In this document: positions 41,511 through 50,229 of the stretch, one piece after another
Position numbering within the stretch: position 1 is the first letter of the stretch
Layout: each line of letters starts with the position of its first letter
DNA from: Microthrixaceae bacterium
GTDB taxonomy: Bacteria > Actinomycetota > Acidimicrobiia > Acidimicrobiales > Microtrichaceae
Direction: 5' to 3'
DNA length: 64,000 bases
NCBI GenBank assembly: GCA_020845705.1
Contig: JADLFH010000050.1
Location: 1-64,000, forward strand
Position numbers and translations under genes: made by a program
Notes under the pieces: generated by a model
Database searches by the model: none
The model's input: the letters and a program-made list of their open reading frames with translations, nothing else
Told to the model about the DNA's origin: nothing

Positions 41511-42808
41511 TCGAAACAGATGTCCTCGTCGTGGGTGCAGGCCCTGCCGGAAGCGCGGCGGCGATCGCCGCGGCCCGTGCCGGGCTGAGCGTCACCCTGG
41601 TGGAACGCGGTCCGTTCCCGGGTGCCAAGAACATGTACGGCGGAGTGATCTACGGGCGCGTGCTCGACGGCATCATCCCCCGCTGGTGGGAGGAGGCGCC
41701 GATCCAGCGTTGGGTCACCCGACGAGCGACCATGATCACGACCCCCACGCAGGCCCTGACCGTCGACTTCCGCACCGACTCGTGGGGGGCGCCGCCATAC
41801 AACGGCGCAACCGCCTACAGGCCCGACTTCGACCAGTGGCTCGCCTCCAAGGCCACCGACGCCGGAGCGCAACTCATCTGCTCCACCACCGTGGTCGGCC
41901 TGCTCCGGAACGCCGCAGGGCAGGTCTGTGGGGTGCGTACCGACCGCGACGACGGCGAAGTCCGGGCGGAGGTTGTGATCGCTTGCGACGGGGTCAACTC
42001 GTTGCTCGCCAAGGAGGCCGGCCTCTACACCCACACCGAGGCCGAACACTTCACCCTCGGTGTCAAAGAGACCATTTCGCTGCCCAAAGAGGTCATCGAC
42101 GAACGGTTCGGGCTCCGTGGCATCGAGGGCGCGGATTACGAGATCATCGGTTGCACCGACGGGATCCCCGGCGGTGGGTTCCTCTACACCAACCTCGACA
42201 CGGTCGCCGTCGGCCTCGTGTTGCAGCTCCCCGCCCTCGCCGCGCAGTCCAAGCGGCCTGAACAGCTCCTCGCTCAGCTCAAAGCCCACCCAGCGGTGGC
42301 CCCGCTCATCGACGGGGGAGAGGTGAAGGAGTACTCCGCGCACCTAATACCCGAGGGCGGTTTCAAGATGATGCCCGAGCTGATCTGTGACGGCATGGTG
42401 GTCGCAGGTGACGCCGCCGCGATGTGCCTCGCCGCCGGCATCTGGCTGGAGGGCGTGAACTTCGCGATCGGCTCGGGGATGGCCGCCGGCCGTGCCGCGG
42501 CGGAGGCGTTGCGGCTGGGCGACACGACAGCATCGGGTCTTGCCGGCTATCGCAGGCGAATCGAGAGCGACTTCGTGCTCAGCGACCACCGCAAGCTCGC
42601 GGATGTGGCGGATCTCATCATGAGCCCCCGCGTGCAGCGCAGCTATCCGCAGCTCGCGGCGAACGTCCTCGAGCGCATCTTCACCGTGACCAACCCCACG
42701 CCGAAGCCCGGATTCAACAGGATCATCCGTGACGAGCTCGCATCCTCGGGGCTGAAGCTCCGTGAGGTGATGCGAGACGCGTGGGCGGGGCTGAAGGGGT
42801 ACGGATGA
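41507..42808 (+). CDS. FixC-like ETF:quinone oxidoreductase flavoprotein
   Basis: 433 residues. FAD fold VLVVGAGPAGSAAAIAAARAG, GAKNMYGGVIYGRVLD (FixC signature), CDGVNS, GDAAAMCLAAGIWLEGVNFAIGSGMAAG. FixC takes electrons from EtfAB and, with the ferredoxin FixX, reduces the membrane quinone pool; in FixABCX it is part of an electron-bifurcating complex. It overlaps etfA and fixX by ATGA on both sides. The order is etfA-fixC-fixX-etfB instead of the classical fixABCX. Confidence 0.92.
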   Translation: MIETDVLVVGAGPAGSAAAIAAARAGLSVTLVERGPFPGAKNMYGGVIYGRVLDGIIPRWWEEAPIQRWVTRRATMITTPTQALTVDFRTDSWGAPPYNGATAYRPDFDQWLASKATDAGAQLICSTTVVGLLRNAAGQVCGVRTDRDDGEVRAEVVIACDGVNSLLAKEAGLYTHTEAEHFTLGVKETISLPKEVIDERFGLRGIEGADYEIIGCTDGIPGGGFLYTNLDTVAVGLVLQLPALAAQSKRPEQLLAQLKAHPAVAPLIDGGEVKEYSAHLIPEGGFKMMPELICDGMVVAGDAAAMCLAAGIWLEGVNFAIGSGMAAGRAAAEALRLGDTTASGLAGYRRRIESDFVLSDHRKLADVADLIMSPRVQRSYPQLAANVLERIFTVTNPTPKPGFNRIIRDELASSGLKLREVMRDAWAGLKGYG

Positions 42809-43098
42809 GCGACTACCTCCCCATCTCCTTCGAGGACCGCATGGGCCTCGTCGAGTTCCGGGTCGGTGAGCGGGCTCACATCGGAGTCGACGGCGACTCC
42901 TGCGGCGGGTGCAGCACCAAGGCGTGTGTGGTGGCGTGTCCGGCGAACCTGTTCGTTCCAACTTCCGACGGTGGGATCCTCTTCAACTACGAGCAGTGCT
43001 TCGAGTGCGGCACCTGCTACATGGTCTGCAACACCGAGGGTGCGATCACCTGGACCTACCCCGACGGCGGCCACGGTGTCGTGTTCAGGCGGAGCTGA
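42805..43098 (+). CDS. FixX-like ferredoxin
   Basis: 97 residues. Cysteines in CGGCSTKACVVACP and CFECGTCYMVC are those of FixX-type 4Fe-4S ferredoxins. It would link FixC to quinone. ATG 42805 overlaps the stop of fixC; etfB starts 2 bases after its stop. Confidence 0.92.
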   Translation: MSDYLPISFEDRMGLVEFRVGERAHIGVDGDSCGGCSTKACVVACPANLFVPTSDGGILFNYEQCFECGTCYMVCNTEGAITWTYPDGGHGVVFRRS

Positions 43099-43099
43099 C

Positions 43100-43903
43100 G
43101 TGCGACTCGGAGTATGCGTGCGATGGGTGGACCTCCGCCCCGAGATCGACTCGCTCACGGGTGAGGTGTCCACCGATGTCCGCGGAGGGGGTTTCTCCGC
43201 AGCCGACCAAGCGGCGCTCGAGGTGGCGCTACGGCTCGCCGAGGCCTGGGACGGGTCGGTCACGGTTGTGACCGTGGGTCCCGCGGAGGCCGAAGCGGCG
43301 CTTCGTGAGTTGTCTGCCGCCGGTGAGCTCGTGGATCGGGTCGTGAGGGTGCAAGCCGACGACGTGGCGGCCGCCCTTGCAGCGGTGCTGGAGGGTGCCG
43401 ACGTGGTGCTCTGCGGCGACATCTCGCTCGACGGCGGGTCGGGCGCGACGCCCGCGCTGGTGGCCCACCACCTCGGGGCCGCGCAGGGGCTGGGCCTGGT
43501 CGAGGTGGAAGCGGTCGGTCCCGGTGTGGTCGAGGCAACAAGGCGCCTCGGCGGCGGGAGGTCCGAACGCCTTCGGCTCCGCGCCCCTTCGGTCCTGTCG
43601 GTCGAGGGATCCGTTGCCCGACTTCGACGGGCCACCCTGCCGGCAGTGGCGGCCGCCGTTGGCCGCCGCGTCGATGTGATCCACCATGGCGGCCATGGCC
43701 CCGAACCCCATGTGATCGCCGCCGGCCCCTGGAGCCCACGGGCGAGAATCGTCGCTCCTCCGGTGGGCTCGCCACGGGAGCGGATCGTCACGCTCACTGG
43801 AGCGCTCGTCGATCGCAACCCGCCGCGGGTCATCGAAGCGCCGCCCGCCGAGGCGGCGGACGCGATCCTCCAGCAGCTCCGTGACTGGGGATACGACTTG
43901 TGA
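43100..43903 (+). CDS. Mycofactocin-associated electron transfer flavoprotein beta subunit
   Basis: 267 residues starting VRLGVCVRWVDLRPEIDSLT. The ETF-beta style is visible in FSAADQAALEVALRLAEAWDGSVTVVTVG and VLCGDISLDGGSGATPALVAHHLGAAQGLGLV. The usual AMP/FAD-binding segment (DxDTxQVGP) is replaced by DGGSGATPALVA, so nucleotide binding may be altered. It pairs with the EtfA encoded three genes before. GTG 43100 follows fixX by 1 base; the stop overlaps mftE (GTGA). Confidence 0.85.
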   Translation: MRLGVCVRWVDLRPEIDSLTGEVSTDVRGGGFSAADQAALEVALRLAEAWDGSVTVVTVGPAEAEAALRELSAAGELVDRVVRVQADDVAAALAAVLEGADVVLCGDISLDGGSGATPALVAHHLGAAQGLGLVEVEAVGPGVVEATRRLGGGRSERLRLRAPSVLSVEGSVARLRRATLPAVAAAVGRRVDVIHHGGHGPEPHVIAAGPWSPRARIVAPPVGSPRERIVTLTGALVDRNPPRVIEAPPAEAADAILQQLRDWGYDL

Positions 43904-44574
43904 GCTCGCTCGGGTCGCTCACCTGGCCCGATGCAGCAGCAGCGCACGCCCTCTTGTTCGTGCCCGTCGGCAGCGTCGAACAGCACGGCCCGCACCTTCC
44001 CCTCGACACCGACACCCGTATCGCTGTGGCGGTGGCAGGACGCGTCGCAGACCGCTGCGGCGCGCTGATGGCACCGGCGTTGGCGTATGGGGCATCCGGC
44101 GAGCACGCCGGGTTCGCCGGCACGTTGTCGTTGGGCAACGACGTGCTGGAGGAAGCGGTCGTCGAGCTGGTCCGCTCAGCGGATCACTTCGCCGGGGTTG
44201 TGTTGGTCAACGGGCACGGCGGCAACTCCTCGGCGCTGCGCTTGGCGGTGAAGCGCTGCGGGTCCGAGAGCCGGCGGGTGTTGTTGACCCATTGTGGGAT
44301 CGTCGGAGGGGACGCCCACGCCGGTCGGGTCGAGACGTCGCTGCTGTTGCATCTGGCTCCTGAGCTGGTTCGGTTGGATCGTGCCGAGGCGGGCGAGACC
44401 CGTCCGTGGACAGCGATCCGGGACGAGGTCGTCGCCGCAGGCGTCATGGCGGTCGCACCCAACGGCGTGCTGGGAGATCCCATGGGCGCCAATCCCAGCG
44501 AGGGCGCCGAGTGGTTCGCCCGGATCTGTGATCGGATCCACGACGAGGTGCAAGAGTGGGGCGATGGCAACTGA
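43900..44574 (+). CDS. mftE: Mycofactocin peptidase MftE (creatininase family)
   Basis: 224 residues. Metal-binding motif GSVEQHGPHLPLDTDT, VNGHGGN, and a second His/Glu set in GGDAHAGRVETSLLL: the creatininase amidohydrolase fold. MftE cuts the modified C-terminal Val-Tyr unit from MftA to release AHDP. GTG 43900 overlaps etfB; the end overlaps the SDR by 11 bases. Its placement behind the Fix-like genes ties them to mycofactocin. Confidence 0.93.
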   Translation: MSSLGSLTWPDAAAAHALLFVPVGSVEQHGPHLPLDTDTRIAVAVAGRVADRCGALMAPALAYGASGEHAGFAGTLSLGNDVLEEAVVELVRSADHFAGVVLVNGHGGNSSALRLAVKRCGSESRRVLLTHCGIVGGDAHAGRVETSLLLHLAPELVRLDRAEAGETRPWTAIRDEVVAAGVMAVAPNGVLGDPMGANPSEGAEWFARICDRIHDEVQEWGDGN

Positions 44575-45373
44575 GACGGCGGATCCATCGTCGCAACGTG
44601 TGGCACTTGTGACCGGTGCGGCCCGCGGCATCGGCGCGGCGACCGCCCGTCGCCTGGCGGCGGACGGGTTGGCTGTCGTCGCCGTGGATCGTTGCGAGGA
44701 CGACCCGACGCTGGGCTATCCGTTGGGTACCCGCGGCGAGCTCGATGCCGTCGTCGCCGAGTGTGGACCGGATGCCGTGGCCGTGATCGCCGATGTCCGC
44801 GATTCGGAATCCCTGGAGGAGGCGACGGCGGTCGCCGTCGATCGTTTCGGGGGACTCGACGTGGCGGTCGCCGCCGCGGGGGTGATGGCGGGCGGCAAGG
44901 TGGCTTGGAAGCTGGATGACGATGCGTGGAACGCGAACATCGACGTGAACCTCACCGGCGTCTGGCGGACCGCGGCGGCGACGATCCCGGCCATGTTGCA
45001 GCGTCCCAAGCCCCGCAGTGGTCGTTTCGTGGCGGTGGCATCGGCGGCGGGGATGGGCGGGCACCCCACCATCGGTGCGTACTGCGCCGCCAAGCACGGG
45101 GTCATCGGTCTGATCCGCAGCCTCGCCGCGGAGCTGGGACCATTGGGGGTGACGGCGAACTCGGTGTGTCCCGGATCGACACGCACCGGGATCCTCGAAG
45201 CGTCCGCGGCGCTCTACGGCCTCGATGACCTCGAATCCTTCGCGGTGCACCACGCGATCCCGCGACTGCTCGAACCGGAGGAGATCGCATCGGCAATCTC
45301 CTGGTTGTGCGCGGAGGAGCAGTCGGGTGTCACCGGCATCGCCCTGCCGGTGGACACCGGCATGACGATCTGA
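44564..45373 (+). CDS. Mycofactocin-dependent SDR oxidoreductase
   Basis: 269 residues. GAARGIGAATARRLAADG cofactor motif, AAAGVMAGG, catalytic S in ASAAGMGGHP, YCAAK. The stretch DDPTLGYPLGTRGELDAVV after strand 2 is the insert found in SDRs that accompany mycofactocin and keep NAD(H) bound (SDR family mycofactocin-dependent oxidoreductases). It would oxidise an alcohol, with mycofactocin as external acceptor. Start ATG 44564 lies within mftE; mftF follows 13 bases after the stop. Confidence 0.88.
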   Translation: MATETADPSSQRVALVTGAARGIGAATARRLAADGLAVVAVDRCEDDPTLGYPLGTRGELDAVVAECGPDAVAVIADVRDSESLEEATAVAVDRFGGLDVAVAAAGVMAGGKVAWKLDDDAWNANIDVNLTGVWRTAAATIPAMLQRPKPRSGRFVAVASAAGMGGHPTIGAYCAAKHGVIGLIRSLAAELGPLGVTANSVCPGSTRTGILEASAALYGLDDLESFAVHHAIPRLLEPEEIASAISWLCAEEQSGVTGIALPVDTGMTI

Positions 45374-45386
45374 GGCGAGCTCCACC

Positions 45387-46805
45387 ATGCGCGTCGCGGT
45401 CGCATCGGATACCCGACGCTTCGGCGATGTGGTGTTGGGCGGGTCACCGGCACGGCTGTTCCGCCTGACCGGTGCCGGCACCGCTGCGCTCGACCGCTGG
45501 GCCGGCGGCGCAAGGCCGGAGCCCGGAGCAGAGACGACCTTGGCATGGCGCCTCGTCGATGCGGGTGTGGTGGAGCTCGTCGTCGATACCGAAGAGATGG
45601 TGGAGGGGGGCGGGGACTCGCCCGACGCGCTCACCATCGTCGTGCCGACCCACGGTCGTGCCGAGCAGCTCGGCGTCGGCCTGTTGAAGCTGCGGGCGGC
45701 TCACCCCTCGGAGCGGATCATCGTGGTCGACGACGGGTCCCCCGATGCAGGAGCCATCGCCGTGGTGGCCGCAGCGGCCGGCGCAGAGGTCATCCGCCGT
45801 GATTCAGCGGGTGGCGCCGCGGCGGCGAGGAACGCCGGGCTTGCACTGGTGGAGACGCCGCTGGTGGCGTTCGTGGACTCCGATGTCGAGGTGGGACCGG
45901 GCTGGCACAGTCCGCTTCGGTCCCTGCTGATGTTGGAGCGGGTGGCCCTCGTGGCCCCCCGGGTTCGCGCTCCGAGCGGTCCCACGGTTCGCGCCCGTTA
46001 CGACGCCGCCCGCTCGCCGTTGGATCTGGGAACGAGGGCTTCGCCGGTTCGCCCCGGCGGCCGGGTGTCGTACCTGCCGGCGGCAGCAGTGGTGGCACGG
46101 ACCGAGGCGATTCGTTCCGTCGGCGGCTTCGATGAGTCGCTGCGGGTCGGCGAGGACGTGGATCTGCTCTGGAGGCTTCATGAGGCCGAGTGGCGCATCC
46201 GTTATGAACCGTCCTCCGCGGTCCTGCATCGCGATCCCCCCGAACGTGCACCGCTGGGCGGCTGGGTTGCGCGACGCATGGCATATGGGACCTCTGCTGC
46301 TGTGTTGGAGCAGCGACATCCGGGCAGCGCACGGCCGCTGGTCGCCTCGGCCTGGTCGGTGGCTGTGTGGGGACCGCTTGCATGCGGGCACCCGGTTGCC
46401 GCTGCGCTCGCCCTCTTCACATCCTCGGCCGCCTTGATCCCGAAGCTCACAGGGGTGCCGCCGTCGGTGGCGTTGCGCCTGGGCATCCGAGGCCATCTGG
46501 CCGCGGGCGAGCAAACAGCCAGGGCTCTCGTTCGTCCGTGGTGGCCGTTGACGGTCGCGGCCGCGGTGTTCTCCCGCCGTGCCCGCCGGATCCTGCCGGT
46601 GGTGGCGGTGTTGCCTGCCATGGTCGACCGCCGACGGAGACGCGAGACGATGGCGCCGCTCGCGTGGATCGCCTGGTCGACGCTCGACGACGCGAGCTAC
46701 GGGCTCGGTGTGTGGCTCGGTGCGCTGCGTGCCCGCTCGGTGGCGTCGCTGTGTCCCCGCAGACCGGCCTCGGCCGACCCTCAAAGCCGCGGAACCTGCG
46801 TATGA
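45387..46805 (+). CDS. mftF: Mycofactocin glycosyltransferase MftF
   Basis: 472 residues. A GT2 domain from about residue 80 (LTIVVPTHGRAEQLG, VVDDGSPD, NAGLALVETPLVAFVDSDVEVG with DxD-like DSD, GGFDESLRVGEDVDLLWRL), preceded by an 80-residue MftF-specific N-terminal part and followed by a C-terminal region of hydrophobic helices. MftF adds a beta-1,4-glucan chain to the mycofactocin core. Its last codons and TGA are inside family B repeat 46792-46840, so the C terminus was set by the repeat. Last gene of the block. Confidence 0.92.
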   Translation: MRVAVASDTRRFGDVVLGGSPARLFRLTGAGTAALDRWAGGARPEPGAETTLAWRLVDAGVVELVVDTEEMVEGGGDSPDALTIVVPTHGRAEQLGVGLLKLRAAHPSERIIVVDDGSPDAGAIAVVAAAAGAEVIRRDSAGGAAAARNAGLALVETPLVAFVDSDVEVGPGWHSPLRSLLMLERVALVAPRVRAPSGPTVRARYDAARSPLDLGTRASPVRPGGRVSYLPAAAVVARTEAIRSVGGFDESLRVGEDVDLLWRLHEAEWRIRYEPSSAVLHRDPPERAPLGGWVARRMAYGTSAAVLEQRHPGSARPLVASAWSVAVWGPLACGHPVAAALALFTSSAALIPKLTGVPPSVALRLGIRGHLAAGEQTARALVRPWWPLTVAAAVFSRRARRILPVVAVLPAMVDRRRRRETMAPLAWIAWSTLDDASYGLGVWLGALRARSVASLCPRRPASADPQSRGTCV

Positions 46806-46840
46806 ATCCGTCGGCCGAGGGCGGATTCGTACGCAAGTTC
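46792..46840. repeat. Palindromic repeat family B, copy 2
   Basis: 49 bp with 19-base arms GAACCTGCGTATGAATCCG / CGGATTCGTACGCAAGTTC (two mismatches), same design as 8763-8811. It covers the stop codon of mftF and lies between convergent operons. Confidence 0.9.
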
Positions 46841-46872
46841 GGCTGAGGGGCTCCTCGCCGACGCAGTCCGGC

Positions 46873-47691
46873 TCAGTTGCCCCGAATGCGGCGCGCGAGG
46901 ATGCGGCCGGCCTCGCGGGAGTCGGGGTCCGCGATGAGCTCACAGGATCGCCTGTCGTCGCGGGCGTGCATGCCCAGGAGCGTGGGTGTCGCGGGCATCG
47001 GGTCGAGGATGCCGGAGCCGCAGACATCCGAGCGAGAGAGGACCTCGAAGGGCATCTTCTTTGCCTCCACCACCTTGGCGAAGGGGACCGACTCAACTTC
47101 ACCCACCTCGTGGCTGACCGTCACGACCGCCGGCATGGGGCAGGCCAACCTGTTGGCGCCGATGTCGCTCAGCTGATCCACCACGACCCTGCCGCTGTTG
47201 TCGCCGGCGGCCCGATCGACCTGGACGGATCGCGCCAGGCTCAGCACCGGCACCTCCAGCAGCGCTGCCAACGCCGCTCCGACTGCTCCGGCGTTGGTGT
47301 CCGCGGCACGTCGACCGCACAGAACCAGATCGAAGCCCTCGGGTGCGACTGTGCGGATGAGGGCATCGAGCAGCGATGCGGTCGCCCAGGCGTCGCCGAA
47401 GGCAACAGGATCGCTCACGGTGTCGAGGAGGCTGACGCGGTCGGCTCCGCTCGCCAACGCCCACAGGTAGAGGTTGCGCGAAGGGGAGGGGCCTACCCCC
47501 ACAACGTGGATGTGGACCGGGTGTCCGGCGTTGCGCAACTCCAGGGCCGCCGCCAGTGCGTGCATCGAGTACGGATCCAGTCGGGGGCCCACGCCGCGCC
47601 CCGACACCTCGAAGCCGCAGGGTGCCACTGCGAGCAGGGAGGGAGGGGCCTCGGGGTCGAGCACCTGCTTCATGGTCACGATCACCCGCAT
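46873..47691 (-). CDS. Electron transfer flavoprotein beta subunit
   Basis: 272 residues with the ETF-beta pattern: [67 protein letters not shown]. The nucleotide segment ADTNAGAVG is near the canonical DxDTxQVGP. It forms a heterodimer with the EtfA encoded just before it (10-base overlap). Last gene of the minus-strand operon that opens with the TetR gene at 53667. Confidence 0.9.
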   Translation of the reverse strand: MRVIVTMKQVLDPEAPPSLLAVAPCGFEVSGRGVGPRLDPYSMHALAAALELRNAGHPVHIHVVGVGPSPSRNLYLWALASGADRVSLLDTVSDPVAFGDAWATASLLDALIRTVAPEGFDLVLCGRRAADTNAGAVGAALAALLEVPVLSLARSVQVDRAAGDNSGRVVVDQLSDIGANRLACPMPAVVTVSHEVGEVESVPFAKVVEAKKMPFEVLSRSDVCGSGILDPMPATPTLLGMHARDDRRSCELIADPDSREAGRILARRIRGN

Positions 47692-48620
47692 CGGTCCGCC
47701 CCCTTCGTCGCTGCCTCCCGTGCCCCCAGCTCATCGATCATCCCGGCCACCACCTCACGCCAGTCGCCCACGACCGCGAGGTCCGCGTAGTCGAGCATCG
47801 GTGCCTCGGGGTCGTTGTTGACGGCAACGACAGTGCGCGAGGACTGCATGCCTGCCCTGTGTTGCACCGACCCCGAGATCCCGACGGCGACATATAGATC
47901 GGGTGCGACCCGCGCGCCGGTGATGCCGACCTGGTAGCGCCCGGGCACCCATCCCGCATCACATGGCGGACGCGAGGCGCCGAGTGCCGCGTCGAGAGCC
48001 TCGGCGAGGATCGCCAACTCGGCGAAGCCCTCCGGCCCGCCGACGCCGCGGCCGCCGGCGACGATTCGCCCGGCACCGGTGATGGAGAGCTCGTGGCTGT
48101 CCTCGACCTGCTCGATCAGCTCTGTGTCCCCCGGGCGTACTTCGAGAGCGAGCATGCCCTGTGGTGCGACGGGATCGCAATGGTCCGCTGCCGGCGTGTC
48201 CAGCGTCGCGACCAGCAAGTGTGTCGGTGGAATGAGGATCTCGACATCGAAGGCGCCGCCGTATGAAGGTCTCCGGATCGTCAGGCCGTCGGCGGTTGCC
48301 GCGATGGCTCTCGTGTCGAGTGAGACCGTGCCGCGCTCCCTGGCTGCGACCAGCCCTGCGAGGCTTTCGGAGCCCGCCCCGCTGGGCAGTACCACAGCGG
48401 ATGCGCCGACGGAGCGGGCCACTTCGCCGAGTGCGTCCGCAAGTCCCGGCTGATCGCGGTGGGGGCCCAGGTTCGCGCCCCAGACCTCTGCGGCGAGTCC
48501 ACCGAGGAACCCGAGTACTGCGGCGGTAGCGGAATCCGGTGATCCATCCGTGGTCCAGGTCCCCGCAACGACCACCGTGGGAGCGACGATGACCGCCGGC
48601 GACTGCCCATCTTCAGCCAT
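47682..48620 (-). CDS. Electron transfer flavoprotein alpha subunit
   Basis: 312 residues. The C-terminal FAD domain: [65 protein letters not shown]. It pairs with the neighbouring EtfB and should accept electrons from the flavin/Fe-S enzyme encoded upstream. It overlaps the flavoprotein gene by 8 bases. The two ETF pairs in this window are clearly different lineages. Confidence 0.92.
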   Translation of the reverse strand: MAEDGQSPAVIVAPTVVVAGTWTTDGSPDSATAAVLGFLGGLAAEVWGANLGPHRDQPGLADALGEVARSVGASAVVLPSGAGSESLAGLVAARERGTVSLDTRAIAATADGLTIRRPSYGGAFDVEILIPPTHLLVATLDTPAADHCDPVAPQGMLALEVRPGDTELIEQVEDSHELSITGAGRIVAGGRGVGGPEGFAELAILAEALDAALGASRPPCDAGWVPGRYQVGITGARVAPDLYVAVGISGSVQHRAGMQSSRTVVAVNNDPEAPMLDYADLAVVGDWREVVAGMIDELGAREAATKGADRCG

Positions 48621-50229
48621 GGCCCGCCGCCTCCACGCCCTCGCTGTTGATGAAGTACTTCGAGTCCGAGAGATCTTCGGGGTCCAGTGCGCTCTTCAGG
48701 CGCCGCTGCCAGAGGTGGTAGTTCTCCATGTGGGGCCCGAGCACCTCATGCGCGTAGGCGCCGGCGAAGAACGAGAACCCACCGCCGCCCAAGGTCCGCT
48801 CCACGATGGAGTGCATGACGGTGTCGGACAGACCCTTCAGCTTGCGGTTCTGCTCCCGGTCGCGGTGGTCGTAGAGCACCAACTCCTCGGTGTGGGCGTA
48901 GAGACCGTTCTCGTAGAGCAGGGTGTGGGCGTTGTCGACCAGGTCGTCCGCGCACGACCCCTCGGCGATGAAACCCTCCTTCAACTCCTCGCCCACGGTG
49001 GCCTGTCTGAGGGCGTTGGCGATGGCCTCGTCTCCGCCCATCGAGGAGTAGAAGTTGCCCGTGGGGCGGAACATGCCCGGCGCGATCGAGTTGCGGATCA
49101 CCGCCCACCAGAGCCCCCCTCTTCCGGTGGCCATCAGCCCGTCGGTCGAGTTCATCGTCCCGTTGTGCTCGCTCACGATGTCACCCAACACCGCGACCTC
49201 GTAGTCGAAGTGCTCCTGGGTGTGGCCCCCGATGATGACGATGAACTGGTTCTCGAAGGCCCTCACCTGCTCGCGGAACCCGGGCTCGTCACGGATGCGA
49301 CGGAACAGCTCGGGTTCGCCGATCGCCAGGCCCAGTCCGGTTGCCGCCTTGAACTGGGCGTAACCGATCCCGGCGTACCCGATGTCGTAGAGGGCGTCTC
49401 CGTAGTCCTCCAGGTTCGAGAAGATGCACATGAACGACCCGTTCAGAGGTGGGATCTCCACCTGCATACCTCTGAAGGATCCGCCGGACACCTCGATCTC
49501 GGCCGGGCCCGACCACGGGTAGAGCTTCAGGCCCACCCTCGTGAACACGCCGATGCCGCCATCGGCGCCGGCGAAGCCCCGGATGGCGCCGCGCAGGCTC
49601 GGGCCCGGGCCGTCGGGCGACACCCAACCGGCACCCGTCGCGAACGAGCCGACCTGGACCAGTTCCCCGGTCGGCAGGATCCACTCGATGCCCATGAGGT
49701 TGCGGGGCGAGTAGCCCATCGATATCGACGAGAACCCCATGCCCATGTGTGAGGTGGCGTTCGCCAACGGCGAGCAGTTCGACCCCGCGCCGTGGATGTG
49801 GAGGTTGAGGCCGTGTCTCATCACCTCGGCCTGGATCTGGGCGCAGGTGACGTAGGGCTCGACCACGATGGTGCGGTTCTCGATATCGAGCTCCAGGATG
49901 CGGTTCATCCGGCGCAGGTCGATCTGCACGACGTTGTCGAAGCCGGCTCCGGCATGGGCGCCCCATCCGGTTGAGAAGGCCTTGAAGCGCAGGTGGTGGC
50001 GGTTGCACGCCTTCACCACTGCCGCCACCTCGGTGGCGTCGCCGGGCATCACCACCGCGATCGGACGGTGGATCCACACGCCGACCTCCACCTTGTGGAA
50101 CGGCTGGGCGGCGTAGGAGTCGAGTACGTGGGGATCGGTCCGCACCCAGCGCTCGCCGACTGCGCTACGAAGGTCGGAGAGGGCGTCAGCGCCGATCGGC
50201 TCTCCGATCAGATCGGTTGCAAGGCTCAT
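48613..50229 (-). CDS. FAD-binding oxidoreductase, PCMH/VAO type
   Basis: 538 residues. The PCMH FAD domain is in the first half (PIAVVMPGDATEVAAVVKACNRH, FSTGWGAHAGAG, IVVEPYVTCAQIQAEVMRHGLNLHIHGAGSN), the substrate domain follows. It resembles GlcD, 4-cresol dehydrogenase and vanillyl-alcohol oxidase. It would oxidise a 2-hydroxy acid, alcohol or phenol, giving electrons to the Fe-S protein and ETF. ATG 50229 has GAGGAGG upstream and overlaps the previous gene (ATGA). The longer frame to 50967 is a shadow. Confidence 0.85.
   Translation of the reverse strand: MSLATDLIGEPIGADALSDLRSAVGERWVRTDPHVLDSYAAQPFHKVEVGVWIHRPIAVVMPGDATEVAAVVKACNRHHLRFKAFSTGWGAHAGAGFDNVVQIDLRRMNRILELDIENRTIVVEPYVTCAQIQAEVMRHGLNLHIHGAGSNCSPLANATSHMGMGFSSISMGYSPRNLMGIEWILPTGELVQVGSFATGAGWVSPDGPGPSLRGAIRGFAGADGGIGVFTRVGLKLYPWSGPAEIEVSGGSFRGMQVEIPPLNGSFMCIFSNLEDYGDALYDIGYAGIGYAQFKAATGLGLAIGEPELFRRIRDEPGFREQVRAFENQFIVIIGGHTQEHFDYEVAVLGDIVSEHNGTMNSTDGLMATGRGGLWWAVIRNSIAPGMFRPTGNFYSSMGGDEAIANALRQATVGEELKEGFIAEGSCADDLVDNAHTLLYENGLYAHTEELVLYDHRDREQNRKLKGLSDTVMHSIVERTLGGGGFSFFAGAYAHEVLGPHMENYHLWQRRLKSALDPEDLSDSKYFINSEGVEAAGHG

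Noticed and set aside
49345-49365. A family A arm (gaactgggcg) in the FAD oxidoreductase gene
   Set aside because: No inverted partner; it is ordinary coding sequence.
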